DNA of 64,000 nucleotides from NCBI RefSeq assembly GCF_008831285.2, contig NC_045143.1:5961503-6025502 (forward strand), read 5' to 3'. The number at the start of each line of letters is the position of its first letter. Position 1 is the first letter of the stretch. Positions 26,874 through 40,715 of this stretch are shown one piece after another. Under the pieces are notes generated by a model that searched no databases, was not told where the DNA came from, and saw nothing but the letters and a program-made list of their open reading frames with translations. The stretch is from Nymphaea colorata. Lineage: Eukaryota; Streptophyta; Magnoliopsida; Nymphaeales; Nymphaeaceae. Both the position numbers and the translations under genes were made by a program.

Positions 26874-27196
26874 TGTTGGATTGTGGAGTCCGATCCCAAT
26901 TTGATGGGCTGCCCACTGTTTTATATCCAAATACTGTGGTTTGGGTATCCAGAGGTATTGTTGTATTTCACCGCTATTACCCTATTGCGTAAGGCTTTTG
27001 TAGTTAAAGGTGAACCCTCTCTCGATATATATATATATATATATACTTTTGGAACAGTGAAGCTAGTGTACCATGTGGTGGATGTAGGACTAAGTCTTTT
27101 GAACCACATAAATCTTTTTGTTTTATGGGGTTTATTTTCTACTCCTCACTCTAGAGAGTGTTAGGAGTCCTGTTCTTTTCAACTTCTACCGGAACA
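26874..27196 (+). mobile_element. Probable solo LTR, Copia-like
   Basis: It starts TGTTGGATTGTGGAGTCC, a common plant Copia LTR beginning, carries the 'gtggtggatgtaggac ... gaaccacataaatctt' segment typical of such LTRs near the 3' end, and ends 'ctaccggaaca'. A TA run lies inside (27024-27043). No internal retrotransposon genes or second LTR are visible nearby. I could not confirm a clean target-site duplication. Confidence 0.5.
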
Positions 27197-28240
27197 TCAT
27201 CCTTCTAAATAGTGGTAGATCCAAAAATTTTGGCAAGCAGGCACAAAACTCTCTCTCTCTCAGTCTCTCTCTCTCTCACACACACACACACATACACAAA
27301 CAATTATATAAACAAGTTGGTGCACGGCACACTACTCGTTAAATTGGCAGCCAATAATTTCGTAGCTTTCTGGAGAAACTTCAAGAGATTACATTGCAAT
27401 TTCCCCAAGTTGTGTGATATCGACGTTTGAACTTTTATTTTCTTTAATGATTAAAGAAACAAGATGGGAACCCGCAACTACTGCATCATTTGCACGGGAA
27501 ACAAAAAGAAATTCTACGATGGTGAACTCCTGACCTGAAGTCCACTCAGCAGGGATGTCCGTTTTGGGATTAGGTGAACCCTATTATGCCACTGAACAAT
27601 TTTCATTGAGCAAAAAAACATTGCAGAACGTACTAGCACTCATGGTTGTCTCGACCAGAAACTTGGGGGTTTTCCTTCCTCTTCTTTCAATTTTATAGGT
27701 ACAGATAGTATGACGGATAACCACGCAATTAGTTCCTAATCAATCTGAAGATGAAATATAGTACTGATGTATATGGCACCATTATGAAGAACATATATGT
27801 TAGTATTATGATAAACAGTTTGATAGCTTCATATTTATTATCCTTTTTCCATTTTAAGGCGTCCCGGAGAGGGAGTTGTAGACTAGCTAATCCCGTGAAT
27901 TCAATCTGCAGCCATGGTGTCTGAAATTATAGAAATCCAACAAAATTGATGTGGTTTGATAAAGATTCAGGTTCTTCAACTTTAAATTTTTTAAAGTTCA
28001 TTAAAACTTGGAGGGTCATGAAATTCAAACCACGCATCGAATTTCGACAAATTTGTTTTTCGAACCTAGTTATTTGAGCCTTTCAAGTTCATTTGCAGAG
28101 CCAAATTTCAAACGAAGGAAAAAAATCTGGCCAAAGTGTTGGGCACCAAATGGCAAAAAAGAATAGAGGGATGATTTCATTCGTATATATGGAAATTAGG
28201 TCCTGATAATTCTCATTAAATGTTTAAGCTATTATAATTC

Positions 28241-28248
<8 letters not shown>

Positions 28249-28313
<65 letters not shown>
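28249..28313. repeat. (TA)n microsatellite
   Basis: About 32 uninterrupted TA units. Confidence 0.95.
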
Positions 28314-28318
<5 letters not shown>

Positions 28319-28560
28319 AATTGAAGATCATACTTTCTTATAAAGAATGAAATTATGGCTAATCTCTTGATGCATCATAAACCTTGTTTCGCTGCTTACG
28401 CCTTAAAAGTGATGTGACTCAAAACCATATCAACACGCGTCGCCTGTTCAATAAACTGTGCAGATTACATCTATCAAATTCTGACCATATGGTCATGCAA
28501 CTGAATGTTTGCAACAGAGTGCACACATGGAGAATGTCATCTTCTTGTCTCTCGACAGTA

Positions 28561-28690
28561 GTTACTCGGTCTTGAAATTGATGAACCTCCATGACAAAAA
28601 AGTTCCTCAGTCTTGGAAATTGGTGGACCTCCATGACAAAAAAGTTCCTCAGTCTTGGAAATTGGTGAACCTCCATGACGAAAAAAACTT
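28561..28690. repeat. 42-bp minisatellite, about three units
   Basis: The segment 'acctccatgacaaaaaagtt' recurs at 28585, 28627 and (diverged) 28669, an exact 42-base period. Because 42 is divisible by three, both strands stay open across it and give 14-residue protein repeats, but there is no sign of a gene. Confidence 0.85.
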
Positions 28691-29309
28691 CGGCAAAGGC
28701 CAGCTACACCGGCGACATTAGTCGTATTAACACTGAATGCATTTAAAAAAAGATCTCTAGGATTCTTCATGACGTACACAGTACCAGTTGCTTTAGTTTC
28801 AAGTGCCATTTGAATTTTTTAGACATCAAACTTATTATCGCTGCACTAGGTTGAGGGGCAGGAGTCAACTAACTTGGAAACTTATTTTTCAAGTTGGTGC
28901 AGAAAAGACGTGACACTTGGTAGCTACTCAATGCTCTCAGTATAGCATGTAACTTGTTTGGAAATTGCTTTATGGCTACAATAGAATTGAAGCTTCTTAC
29001 AGTTTCAAGTTTTAACTAATCAAAAGGAACATAAAGCAAAAGGCAAATTACATAAGTTGTTTGTTGCAATCATTCCCCTCGTTTACACATTAGAGTTGGC
29101 CTTGTTTTTGCTACATCGATAATTCACCAAGTAGGTAAAAATGATATCCTGGGAACCATGTTGCCCGCTTCGCAACTTGGTTTACAGTTTAGACAGAAAA
29201 AGTTGGTGCAATCACCTAATTAAATCGATCCTTCAATTTACATCTGAAGGTAAAGTAACTCTTTCTTTCTCTACAACTTCCCGTGCTAGATCAAAAAATA
29301 CTGCAGCTG

Positions 29310-32300
29310 TCACCTTCTCTTTGATTTTGCAGATTTCTTCAAAGAAGCGAGATGTCTGTCTTCTTCATCATCATCATCACCCCCGCTTCTTCTCCTCTTT
29401 CCAGCTGTTTCTTTAATTTTCTGCACCATCCAGAAGATATAAAATTCCGATGCTGCTGAAAGAATGCTATTCCAGTTGATACTGTTTAGAGAAGCAACCA
29501 TTGCAATGCAACTTGCTAAAAATGATCCAAAAAAGAGAAGAACATTTCATTGCTTTATTCAATCTAAAATATTGAAGAGCTATTTGATCTGAATACTGAG
29601 CTGCGTAACCATTCGTGGGAAGACAAGACCACTAGGAAGTGGAGCTTTGATTATGTTGAACCTTGGAGTCCAGACTGACAACAAAGTGTTGCAATACCAA
29701 CTTATTGATGTCGACAACAGAGCAGTTAATAAGAATGAACCTTATTCATGACAAAGGATGTGGTTACTGAAAGGTAAAAGCTTTAGAAAATAACACAAAA
29801 AATACCATCTGAGAAATTCGTTTGGCCTCTGAAACACGTTCTAGTAGTAGCAACACTTCTTCTTCTTCAGCAGCATACTCAGGCAGTTTCTTGCCTAAAA
29901 GAGACAAGAAGTAACAAACTAAGAATAACAATGGCAGGAGGGAATCATATTGAACTTTTCTAATCTTCGTTACTGCTTAAGTACCAATTAGCTTTTCTAT
30001 CTGCAGATACCATTCCACTTCATACTGGTCTACTAGCGAAATGGCAATTCCAGTTCTACCTGCACGAGCGGTTCTGCCTACTCGATGAATATAATCCTGG
30101 ACATTCAACTCATATTGTCAGTAAGTGAACATATAAAATGACTAGAGGCAGAAGCACATAAAGACTACAACCGATTGAAGCATCAGAAAAATAGGTACAA
30201 CTAAATATCATCTATAACAAAAAATTATGAGCAGAAAGAACTTATCCTTGATTCTTTAAAAACTATACAAAATAATCAGAAAATAAGCAGTCCGATGCAT
30301 GCAAGAAAGGGATTTGCTTGCATATGCTAGAATAGTTGGTGAAGACACAGCAACACAAATTGCTTGGAACTTTTTTTTTTAAGAACGCAAACATCTAGAC
30401 GTCACAAATTTACATAAATGAAAGAAAATTTGACAGTTTAACTAATAAGTAATAAGCTACTAATTAAGAAATAGTAAGACTATAGAGTTTCAACACCGGA
30501 AAAACAAAAGAACATAGAAAGGAAAGTATAGAAGGTTTTGTTAGAGTCTAGGCAAAGGGAAAAGTATATGAGAGCCAGAAGGACAAGTAGGAAATAGGGA
30601 AAAGTACAACTGCGCTTAGCACCATAAGCTCCACCCTCCTTTGCGTATGAAAACTTTGGTACTTCTTCTAGTCAGCAGTATATCAGGTATCCAAACTATC
30701 CATGATATGGTTACACTCCATATCATTTAAAACCTACGTTATAGAAGAAATGTACAAAAGAAATCACTTGTACATCATAAAATTGGCATTTCAAGAATTA
30801 GTCAGCCAAAAATCAAGGGGTATCTGCCTGCAAGTGCAGAATCAGTTCTCAATGTGAGAGGCAAAAGTTAGATTCAGTCATGAAGTCTGCATATTTCACA
30901 TTTCAATCACTTTCACACCATATCAACATCTCTGAAAACAAAGGCCAGGGAAAAAATTCCACCCATCAGGAAGCATGAAGCCCTCAGCCTTGTTGAAAAT
31001 CACTCAGTCAGCTAGAACTTAGTAGGCGAGAAATAGCACCATCCTTCCGTAATAAAGTCGGGCCTTTCAGAACACAAGAATCAGAAGGACGAACAACTAG
31101 TAACTCATGATCTATATATTTTGCCTTACCAAATGGCATTATCATCTTTTTATCCCAACAAATAGGTTCTTCTCATCATATTATATAATTATAATTGTTC
31201 CTACTTCAAGAGATAGAAAGGAAAAAATGAACATGGAAATAATTGAACATGAATGAAATCAAGGGGACATGCGGCACCATAAAAAAGATGTTGAGTCATC
31301 GACCAAGCTAACCTTAGAATTAGATGGGATGTTATAATTGATCACCATATCAACTGAAGGAATATCAAGTCCTCGGCTTGCAACATCTGTGCAAATGAGG
31401 ATGTTACATTCTCCTGCTTTAAATTTGTTCAGAGCTCCCAACCTTTTTGGCTGCCAAAGATTTCAGATGCTGATGTTATAAGAAAATAAGAGCCCTATCT
31501 ATCATGAAGATAATTTCCAGGCATTAGACAAAACCAACCTGGCTCATCTGTCCACTGATAGGGATAGCCTTCAGTCCAAGGTTGCGCAGGATCAAGGACA
31601 GCAGTCGAGTTGATTCACAAGTACGAGTGAAAACCATTGATGTGCTGCCAGTCATCTCAGTAAGAATATATACAAGATACGCATCCTGGTGCAAAGATTA
31701 TTTTGACAAGATAACGAGAACAAGTTTAGTTTGCTTCACAAATCAAGATAGTATAAAAAAGAGATCACTGGGCACTACAAATTATCCATAAGAATGCTCC
31801 AATCACATAGTGAAACAAAAGAGAAAAGTCGAGAAACCTTGTATTTTGCAGGTACTAAGCGGTATTGTTGTTTAAGGGTATCGACAGTAGAATACTTGGA
31901 AGATGCTTCAACCTAAAGCAAAGAGTTGGGCAAACAATTAAGAACAAACAACAGTGTGGAAATCAATATTCCAAACATTGAGATAAGATGGATTCTTACC
32001 TTTACAGGGTTCTTCAGGCATGCTCTCTGGAGCTTGCCCACCTAAATGATCCAATACAAGTTGTTCAGAAAAACAATTACCTCAGAAAAGAAAAACAGAA
32101 TCTGCAGTATTTCCCATTATTACATGCACATTTACTTTTCTCAATCAGTCATCATAAGAAAGAGCAAAAACAGCCTTACGCAAGCCAGGCCTGCAAACAA
32201 CTTAGACACTCTATGAACATGGAAGGTCCAACATAAAATTATATTATTTGTTAAGGGCAAAAAAAAAGCACTTGTTGCAGGTCTTCATGCTTGAATTCAT

Positions 32301-35300
32301 GTCAAATACACATCAGAAAGATGACATCAATCATTGACATTAATCACCATAAGATCAATATATAATTTTACCTCATGTAACAAAGCCTGTTTGATAACTA
32401 GGAAAAAGTTTTGCATTTGGCAAAGCTGCAAAAGTTTTATCATTTGCTGGATTTTACTAAATTTTGGCAAAAAAAATTATCCTTCACTGACAACAGATAA
32501 AGTTTTTCGCAAGGTAGCAATAGTGCCCTGCCTTAGCATTTTCATTTTTATGAATTCTCAAAAAGAAAAATTACTAGAATAATCAAACTTGAAAGAAATT
32601 TTTGCTTCTTTTTTCCTATCAATCAAACAAGTCAAAAAGTTTGACATGCAAAAGTTGTCTGTTAAGGTTGCACGGCCTTTCAAGGACCTTCCACTATTTT
32701 GGATTCATGGTTCCCAAGCAACTGGCTTTCTTATAGTTATAGGTACTCGTTTCTTGATCGGCCGGTCTTACTTCTCATTATGACGAGCTCAGAACAGCCA
32801 ATCGATCAATTGTCTTGATAGTTCAAAGTGGATTTTACTCCCGAGTGAATCGACATCGTATAGGTCTACAAGTTCTAGACCAGTAGCTAAATCAGCATTT
32901 TACATGAATTGCCCTGGCTATTGAACTAAGGATGGGGAAACATTTCATTAGGTTTGGTTAGTCTTCCAATAAGAAAGTAAGGGAAAAGCTTAATGGACTT
33001 CCTGTATGTTACAGTCGTACTTAGCTTAGAAAGGTCATAGGATCCTTTAGGGGCCCCTTCAAGTTTTGCCACAAGCAGAACTTTTATCTTGAATCAGGCA
33101 GCTCCTAAAATAACCCCATGTGCAATCAACACTTCCTCCAAATAAATAATGAGACTCTACTAACCAACAGAAGCAAACAACCACATGTACATGGCTGTTT
33201 GAACTTTGATCCCCATTGAAATTCTATAGATGCAAGACCTCTTCGGTTGGATCCATTTTGGAATACTTAATTTTTGGTTCCATAGATGGTACTTCCCTCA
33301 CAAAATTAAATTACACATTCAAAATATGTCTCTCTCATTGCAAGAGAAAATGAACTCCTATGCTCAGATGGCAGAACCAGACATTTTTTTTACAATATAT
33401 AAAATTTGTTTTCCAATATTTCAGGGGAGGACCACCTCCCTATGGCTTTCATTCTAAGAAACTCAACAAAGCAGTAAAAAGAGGTATTTGGCACAATAAA
33501 AAATATTAAGACCTGCATTGGATGCTCAGTTTGTGTTGATCAAACAAAGAAAAACATCAATTGTTAGGTGTTTGTGTCGAGAAATCAAACTAAGAGTCTA
33601 CTAAAAAATTAGTACTTGAGGAGGGAAGAGTTGTAGAAAAAAAACACAAGAACCTTCTTTGTCATTGTAGCTGAATATAAGTATGTTTTTCTCTCCTTGG
33701 GGATATTGTTGAGTATTTCATCAATTTCCTTTTCAAAATCCATATTCAGCAACCTGTCAGCCTCATCCAAGACCTGTAGAAGAAACGTAACCAGTTGGTT
33801 AAGATGCAAACACCTCTCTCTCACACACAGATAACACATACAGGCGCATAAAAAAAAAATACATGTATGCAACACACTTCAATTTCATGTGCACACATGC
33901 TCTCTCTCTCTCTCTCTTCCTCCGTGGATGTGGAGCCAGAGAAAGCAACTGAATATTGAAATTTCGAAATAAACTATTTCCAAAAGTGCAAAAAAACCTG
34001 CTTCTCTCCTCTAAAAGACGCAAGGAAAAACCAATACCAGGTATTTCAGTGTCCGAAGGCTGAAACCTTTTGTACTCTTAAGATGATCCACCAAACGCCC
34101 AGGAGTGGCTACCTACACAGAGATCATGGGAAACTGTAAGATTTTTCATATGTAACATAAATGCCTAGTAACGTTCTCTTAAAGGCCAAAAGCCTTTCAG
34201 TTCAACTTATCACAATATCAGTAAACAAAGAAATTTTCAATAAACACACCATTTTCCAACCATAATAGATAGCAAGCTATATCACATGTAGAGAACTACA
34301 GGACATATATAATAATGATGACAAGATATGAGTTGCTACTATGCCCTATATCTATTACATCACCTCATGGTTCTCAAATTTTTTACAAAACATTGTATCT
34401 GGAAGCCACCTGAAACCTATCCAGCCTATGTAATCGAACAACTATTGCTCGTAATCTAGAACTTTACTGAGGTTGTGCAAAGTTGCGATCAAAGCTAGAT
34501 TCAAACATTCAGTTATATTCCATTAAATATTATAAAAATAAAAATGTGATGTAATGAAATGACAAAAGGAATACCAAAACATGAGGCCTTTTCCCAAGTG
34601 AAATTGCTTGAGCATTCATATCAACACCTCCAACAATCTGCAGAAAACAGTTTAAGAGGAATTATTAACAATCAGCCAATAAAATCCCACTACTACTTAG
34701 AAACTGATTGTCTTTTAAAAAATGGAGAAAGCTACATGAATCCATCCTTGACAGGTTAATGCTGACTAGAGGCTTACATACAACTACTTTTCATGAATCG
34801 TGCTCAAGTGCCCTATAGTGTCTAAATCCTAGCTGAAACCTAAGCGATATGACCATGGCAGCAAACTTGAATGCCCCTCAACTTTAACAGAGTTTATGTT
34901 ATTCATAAAAGAGTAGCAATTGATGTCAGACTAGGATAGAGTTCATGGTGGACTTTCATATAATAGAATTCAAAACATGAAATCTGTCATGAATACTTAA
35001 TATCCATGAAAGTCATCAACAGCAAATGAAAGAACTTACTGATATGCATCTTAAACCAATGCCCGATCCTAGAGCTTGAAATTGTTCACAAATTTGAATT
35101 GCCAATTCCCTGATACAAGCAGAACACACCAAGAAAGGGAAAATATCAAACTGGTTTATGGAAGCATCACTGGCACAAATGTCACTTTTATGCTTTGTGA
35201 AAGATTGTCAAAAGTAACATTGCAACAATAAAGCAAAAACAGAAGTATATAATTACATAGCTTACCACAAATTTCAATACATCTGAGATACTGAAAAGAA

Positions 35301-36152
35301 TTGAATTACCATGATAGCATAACACATAATATTTATTACCATATTTCATTCCTTCTCATACTTTAACAATTTGGTGCCACTTCTTTGTTTTTTTAATTTT
35401 TATTTGTTTTAGACTTTAGTGTGGGGCTGGCACCATCCAAAACTAAATGAGGTTGGGCATTGTCAAGCTCTTAACGACACAAATAAGTGAATAACTAACT
35501 GAAGCAACTATAACAAGTGACAGATCATACCTTGTTGGGGAAAGCACGCAAGCAAAAAATGCTTCTGGTTGCCCTTTGCATTCCAGAAGTGCTTGCAGAA
35601 TGGGAATAGCAAAAGCTCCAGTTTTGCCTGAACCTGTTTCTGCAAGCCCAATAATGTCTCTACCTGCAGTTACAGAATTTGTGCAAACGAGGTAAATTCT
35701 CAGCAGCCCAAGTCTAGACGGGTTAGTGCATGCTTGAAGAAAGATTGCACATAAATCTCCCATCATTTGCATTCATCCCAAGTAAGATCCACAAGTACAT
35801 ATATTAGAAGAAAGAAAACCCAGTTAACGGTAAGATGAACGATTAAAATCTCGAACAATGACCAGCCTGCATTTGTTGAGAGCAATGTTCTAAATAAACT
35901 CTACAACAAGTAGTCTTCTAGTTACTATCTCACATAACAGTGTGCAGATATGCACACCTTTGGTCAAAGGCTCCAAGCAAACACAATATGAAAAAACATC
36001 CATTGGAAAGGAGAGAGACCTTCAAGAGCATGTGGAATCGACTGCGCTTGAATCTTTGAGGGGACTTTCCACCCCAAATTTTCACATGCAGCTAGTAGTT
36101 CCTCACATACACCTAACCCCTTAAAAGTTAAATCTCCAGTCTCACTTTCCAT
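29310..36152 (-). CDS. RH10: DEAD-box RNA helicase, RH10 / DDX47 / Rrp3 type
   Basis: Thirteen exons (minus strand, 5' to 3'): 36152-36020, 35663-35531, 35109-35040, 34637-34575, 34112-34038, 33773-33654, 32041-32000, 31912-31838, 31685-31539, 31450-31313, 30096-29985, 29894-29806, 29420-29310. All junctions are GT-AG and keep phase: 1308 nt, 435 residues. Motifs in order: Q motif (GWKVPSKIQ), I AETGSGKT (52-59), Ia PTREL, Ib TPGR, II DEAD (161-164), III SAT (192-194), [21 protein letters not shown] (307-317), [10 protein letters not shown] (336-343). The start [16 protein letters not shown] and the whole core fit RH10 rather than other DEAD helicases. The tail is acidic then basic ([17 protein letters not shown]). 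Orthologues act in the nucleolus in maturation of 18S rRNA for the small subunit. The reading frame is intact. Confidence 0.95.
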
Positions 36153-37060
36153 CTTCAAATCCTGCAGCACCAAACCTAGAGTAATTCAGCACCAAGCATC
36201 AGCAAACCATGCGATAGTACTCTAAGAAGCATATAATATGCAGAGATTTATACAGTTCTTGGCTTATACCATTAGGTCCCAAAAAATAGTCAGAAATCTG
36301 TCTTCGAAGAATCTTTCGAAAAACAGGCAATTGAAGTAAAACAAAATTTTAATAGCCCAAAAAACCACCACAGTCATCAACCAAAAAACAACAAAGAGAA
36401 AGGGAGGGGGAGAATACCACTGACTATTTCAAATTAACATGCTTACTGAAATTTCCATGATTAGCAAAATTATCACTATAGTAAAATCACAAGGTGGGAG
36501 TCTGAAGATTCTTCAATATAGTTCACAGTTGGATTTTGAAGGCTGCTTAATCTAAAATTAAACCCTGAAGTGCTACTAACCTTTTTTATTAATAATTTTT
36601 ACACACATACAATCGCAAAAAACAGAACAAATAGAGTGACAATGAAGTCACAGATGTAGGACGTGGGCAATCCCGCTGCCCGCAGTTTAAAACAACTAAA
36701 GAAAACTTCATATGAGGAACTCCTACACTCAGCGAAAGTTGCCTTTTTTAACAATCGGCAGCCGCTGGCACTGGCGACGGCGAACAAAAAGCGCCAACTC
36801 TGGAAAAGAAAGAAAGAAAACTGAAGAGTGAGGAGGAGGATGAGAGAAAGAAAGAGAGAGATAGAGTGACTGACGCAGCGATCGACCGGTGGACAGCGAG
36901 ACTCTCGGCAGACAGGCCGACGCCGGGCGGGCACGGCTTTTCGTCGAGGCAGCAGCCACAACTCGTGGGAGGGCACAGAGGGTGGTGAAGGGAAGGGCGA
37001 GGGTATAAGGTGCGAGGGTTTCTCCGGGGTGGCGGGTGTGTTCCATCATCTGAATTTATC
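36153..37060 (-). promoter_or_regulatory. 5' leader and promoter region of the RH10 gene
   Basis: An acceptor (ttggtgctgcag) ends nine bases before the RH10 ATG, so the 5' UTR is probably interrupted by an intron. About 36730-37010 is GC-rich and pyrimidine-rich on the minus strand, as expected of a first non-coding exon and promoter. A weak TATA-like ccttataccc lies at about 37000-37010. Minus-strand open frames here do not resemble known proteins. Confidence 0.4.
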
Positions 37061-38225
37061 GAATTCGGAACCCGCGGATCATTTGTCCCACGCGTTCCAG
37101 GGTCCAGCATTTGATCCGCTGAGCCGTTCGAGTACGCAGGTGTTACTGTTTCGAGTCGTCCCTCCAATTTAGTCACGCGACCTCCAATGGATGGGATACA
37201 ATATCCATCCAATCACCCGCCCAGTTTCAGATTTACTTAGCCAGATTTGGTAAATGACATTTGAAATTTAATCACTAATCCAACTCTTATTCGATATCCA
37301 GTTTTATTTCAAGTCTAAGGTAAATATTTGGCCGAAATTCGGTAAATACTTGACTCGATTACATGTAAATTTCACATGGTTTTTGGGCTATTAGTTTTTA
37401 AAATGAGGTCCAATTCAAATTTAATCCAAATTTAATTGCAGAAAGTGCCGTTACTTGAATTCCTTAATAAAGGCTGAATTCAACCCGAATCAAAAGTCAA
37501 AACCCTCTACGGCTTTACTATCTACTAATGAGCAAAGTCAAGCTCAAATTTTACAAGCAGAATGTGGGCTGAACAGTGGGATCAAAAGGTCCCACCTTTT
37601 GAACTACATTTGCAAGATTTAGTTTCATGAGTCTGAAAACTTACCAACATACAGTGCACTGAGTTATGCAATGTATGTATAAAAAGACATGTACATGAAA
37701 TATATGCATATTAGATTAGTATACAAATAATCAATAAGCACTGAGCAGCCACTTTCATATGAAGCTATCTACATCTTCCAATTGGGTTGAAAGTGATGCG
37801 AATTTAGTTTAATGATTTGGATAACTTCTAGCATACATCAGAGTTTCCTTTTGATAGTCACACTGATATCCTTTTCGGTTTCCATTAAACAAGAGTCGTT
37901 TCTTTTTTTTTCAGATTCAATTCATGAACACCCACAAAATTCAGTTTCAGACATCTATAATAATTAATAGATCACTTTCACCGTCTCCCATCTTTCGTTC
38001 TGAGTTCTGATAGAATTGCCGCTTTGCTTCTTGCGGTTTCTCTTCTTCTAGCTCACGGAGCCCCCTGCAAGGGCTATTATTCTTCCAACAGCCATTTGTC
38101 CCGTCAAAGCAATTCATGTTAGCAGCTTTGCAAGGGCACCACCATCTCAGAACAAGGAGAATGAAAATAGATCACCAGTGACACTATCATCCCCATGATT
38201 CTGTATTACTGATGAATGGTTCACA
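37061..38225. other. Spacer between RH10 promoter and neprosin pseudogene
   Basis: No gene seen. 37200-37500 is AT-rich with repeated 'aaatttggta', 'attcaaatttaatcc' and similar words. The signal-peptide exon of the adjoining neprosin-like pseudogene would be expected here but I could not find it. Confidence 0.5.
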
Positions 38226-38228
38226 ATG

Positions 38229-40715
38229 CAGAGCGAAGACGGCGACCTGATAGACCGTGTTGACATCTACGGACAGCCTTCTCTGCAACATCCATTGACC
38301 AACGATCATGCCATTCGGGTCTTCGTTCTGCTCTTCGTTTTCTTTTGCATGTCATTTGTGATTACCAAGAAAACCATCGAGTTTTTTTTGGACGAAAGGC
38401 TTGTATATCGAACAATGAAACTCGCTTCAACCGCTGATTGCAGATGAAGCGTGGCTTCAACCCAAAGGGATTCGGAGATGAAGACCAGCATCAGGATAGA
38501 ATACTCCCCATCTTCTGCGCAAGAGTGGGGGCTGCCCAGATGAGACAATTTCCATCTGAAGGAACTAAACAGACAATCTTGATCCCAAATGGCATTGCCC
38601 ACGAGGTGCGCAAGAAGGAGCAGGTTGTTTATTGTGCCTGCTGCGTAGCCTAATTATCGGGTCTATGACTCACTCAGATGTGAGAGATAACCAGTATAAC
38701 ATGCAACACATTTCTCTTACTTGAAAATCTTCTTCAGAATTTGTATGTGCATAGTTGCCATGTTCTGGCCGTACAAGACAGTCGGCCACGGGTTCTTGGT
38801 TGCTCATGCAGTCATCCATCTACCAACCAACTACAGAGTCGCTGGCTGGGATCAGCTCGGCAATATTGGTTTTACAGCTCAAAGTTGACGCAGGCTACAA
38901 GGTACTTCTCCGAGCTCAGGTATTTCTCTCTCTCTCTCTCTCGTGTTTGTGCATCGAGATGAGTTCCACTGGTCTGGTTGAGTCTCTGCCATTCTGCAAT
39001 TCAGGCATGTATTCCGTTGCAACCCTGCTGGGAGTAAGGCCGTGACTTAATTCAGGCACGTATTCCTGCAATAGTAAGTCATTCTGCAATCCAGGGATGT
39101 GTTCATGCGTACTAAATCCCACTAGCCTGGTGGATACATTTGTCCCAAGAAGGAAAGGACAGTTTCCATATCTCGTTATTTGACTTGAGCAGCTTGAGCT
39201 TTCCTAATGGTGTTGTCCTCGTAAGGATTGGATAGTTCCTCCTTAACAGAAAAATAGGGCGTCCTATTTTGAATGTAGATTGATGGTTCCCGCCCACCCT
39301 CCTCTACATTGCTGAGTTCCCACAATATGATTATCACTTATCAGCATCTTAGAGATCCTTGATCCAGCCCAGTGTGTGTGGATTTTGGAAACTGTAGCAC
39401 GTTTTATTACTCAAGCAGAGTACTCCATTTGTCGTTCGAGTTTACCTGTTTTTGTCTTTGCATTATACTATGGCAACTGCTTAACAACCAGTGTTTAAGA
39501 AGCTTAAGTATGAAAGGTTAAATTTTACCCAGCAGATGAACTCAAACGCTACAATTCTCAGAGAAAATCCTACTTTTTTTTCAAATCCAAATTTCCAAGT
39601 AGCTGAAGATACTACTTTGAAGTTTCTCATATGCTGAAAAAATTGGAGGTAGTAAAGCTAAAAAAAGATGAGACCCAGATAAAAAATACTTTTTATTTAG
39701 TTTTAGTTGGTAAATTTTCATCTGAATTTGTTCTCTGTTATCAAAATCAAGAGGTTTACAACAATTTATATGGAGATAATTGCACAAAGGTTTTGATCTA
39801 TTGGGGGGTAGGTTTCAGCGGAGTTAATACTCCCAAAAAATTTAAGTGGGAAGAGAAGGCGCATTGCTGGGAGTTTTTTTTCTGATGCAATTCTTTCAGA
39901 TGTCCAATGGATCAGGATGCTACAACCTGGATTGTCCTGGCGTCCTCCAAGTAGGCAACACCTAGCCATTGGGTGGAATTCTGTCTCCTCTTTTTAAGTT
40001 ATCAAGGACCACAGTATGATTTACTTGCTGTGATACACAAGGTGAGGTCTGTCTCTCCTTCATGAAGAGGAAGAAGGCATGGAAGGTAAGTAGCTGCAAA
40101 TGCCCATGCCTTGGTTTGCTAGAAAATTGACTTTGAGACTTGCTTAAGTTTCACGAACTCCATCCTTCAAGCTTCTGATTTCGTTTTTCTTTTCTCTTGT
40201 GGTTGCCAAGACTCTAATCGTATGCAAGGAACAATACAAGTACCTTCATCAATCTTTGGGTTCTTCACAGGCACACTTCTTTTTTCACTTTTCTTCTTCA
40301 CATGACTTCGGCACCAGCAATTGGAGGGTGAGTGAGCTTACATGGAAATAACATGGGTATCGGCCAACCTTATTATTTTGCCAAATCAGGAACTGTGACA
40401 GCCATGTTGGATGTGCAGAAGTTTGAACTGAAGCCCTGGACTAAAGTCTACAGTGGAAATTTCCCAATTGATGCGGTAATGAAAGAAGATCTCCGCAAAG
40501 TCGCCTACGTTTCTAATATCATGTACATGAACGGTGATGGCAACATGAGGACAACGGCCATGAAGTTCGCCTTGCCTCCAATCACTACTGCTATGGCTAC
40601 ACATCATGGGAGACATCGCTCACTTCATATGACTACATGTTTTTCTATGGTGGGCTTCGAAATTATGTTCCATCCTGTGAGTGAAAACTGTGAGACTCTT
40701 AGAAAACACTGTTGA
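38229..40715 (+). pseudogene. Neprosin-family (DUF239) pseudogene
   Basis: Decayed relative of the gene at 56820-59376, on the opposite strand. Recognisable parts, in family order: 38229-38320 (SEDGDLIDRVDIYGQPSLQH), matching exon 2 of the intact gene; 38444-38651 (MKRGFNPKGFGDE ... FPSEGTKQTIL), matching the activation-peptide exon, with the usual Cys before PEGT lost; about 38745-38890 (VAHAVIHLPTNYRVAG), matching the next exon weakly; 39900-40030 (GSGCYNLDCPGVLQVGNT), broken by an in-frame TAG at 39963-39965; and 40350-40640 (GYRPTLLF, then in another frame FPIDAVMKEDLRKVAYV and MYMNGDGN), matching the last exon with a frameshift. No signal-peptide exon was found. The stop and frameshift make a working product unlikely. 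Confidence 0.8.

Larger units (their letters stand above)
25641..29309. other. Spacer between SAT and the helicase gene
   Basis: No gene seen. It contains a probable solo LTR (26874-27196), a CT/CA microsatellite (27248-27294), a TA run (28249-28313) and a small 42-bp tandem repeat (28561-28690). Confidence 0.6.

Noticed and set aside
26883-27000. Reading with WFGYPEV, recalling mitochondrial cox1 (WFFGHPEV)
   Set aside because: The likeness is confined to a few residues, and the stretch lies inside a better-supported solo LTR.
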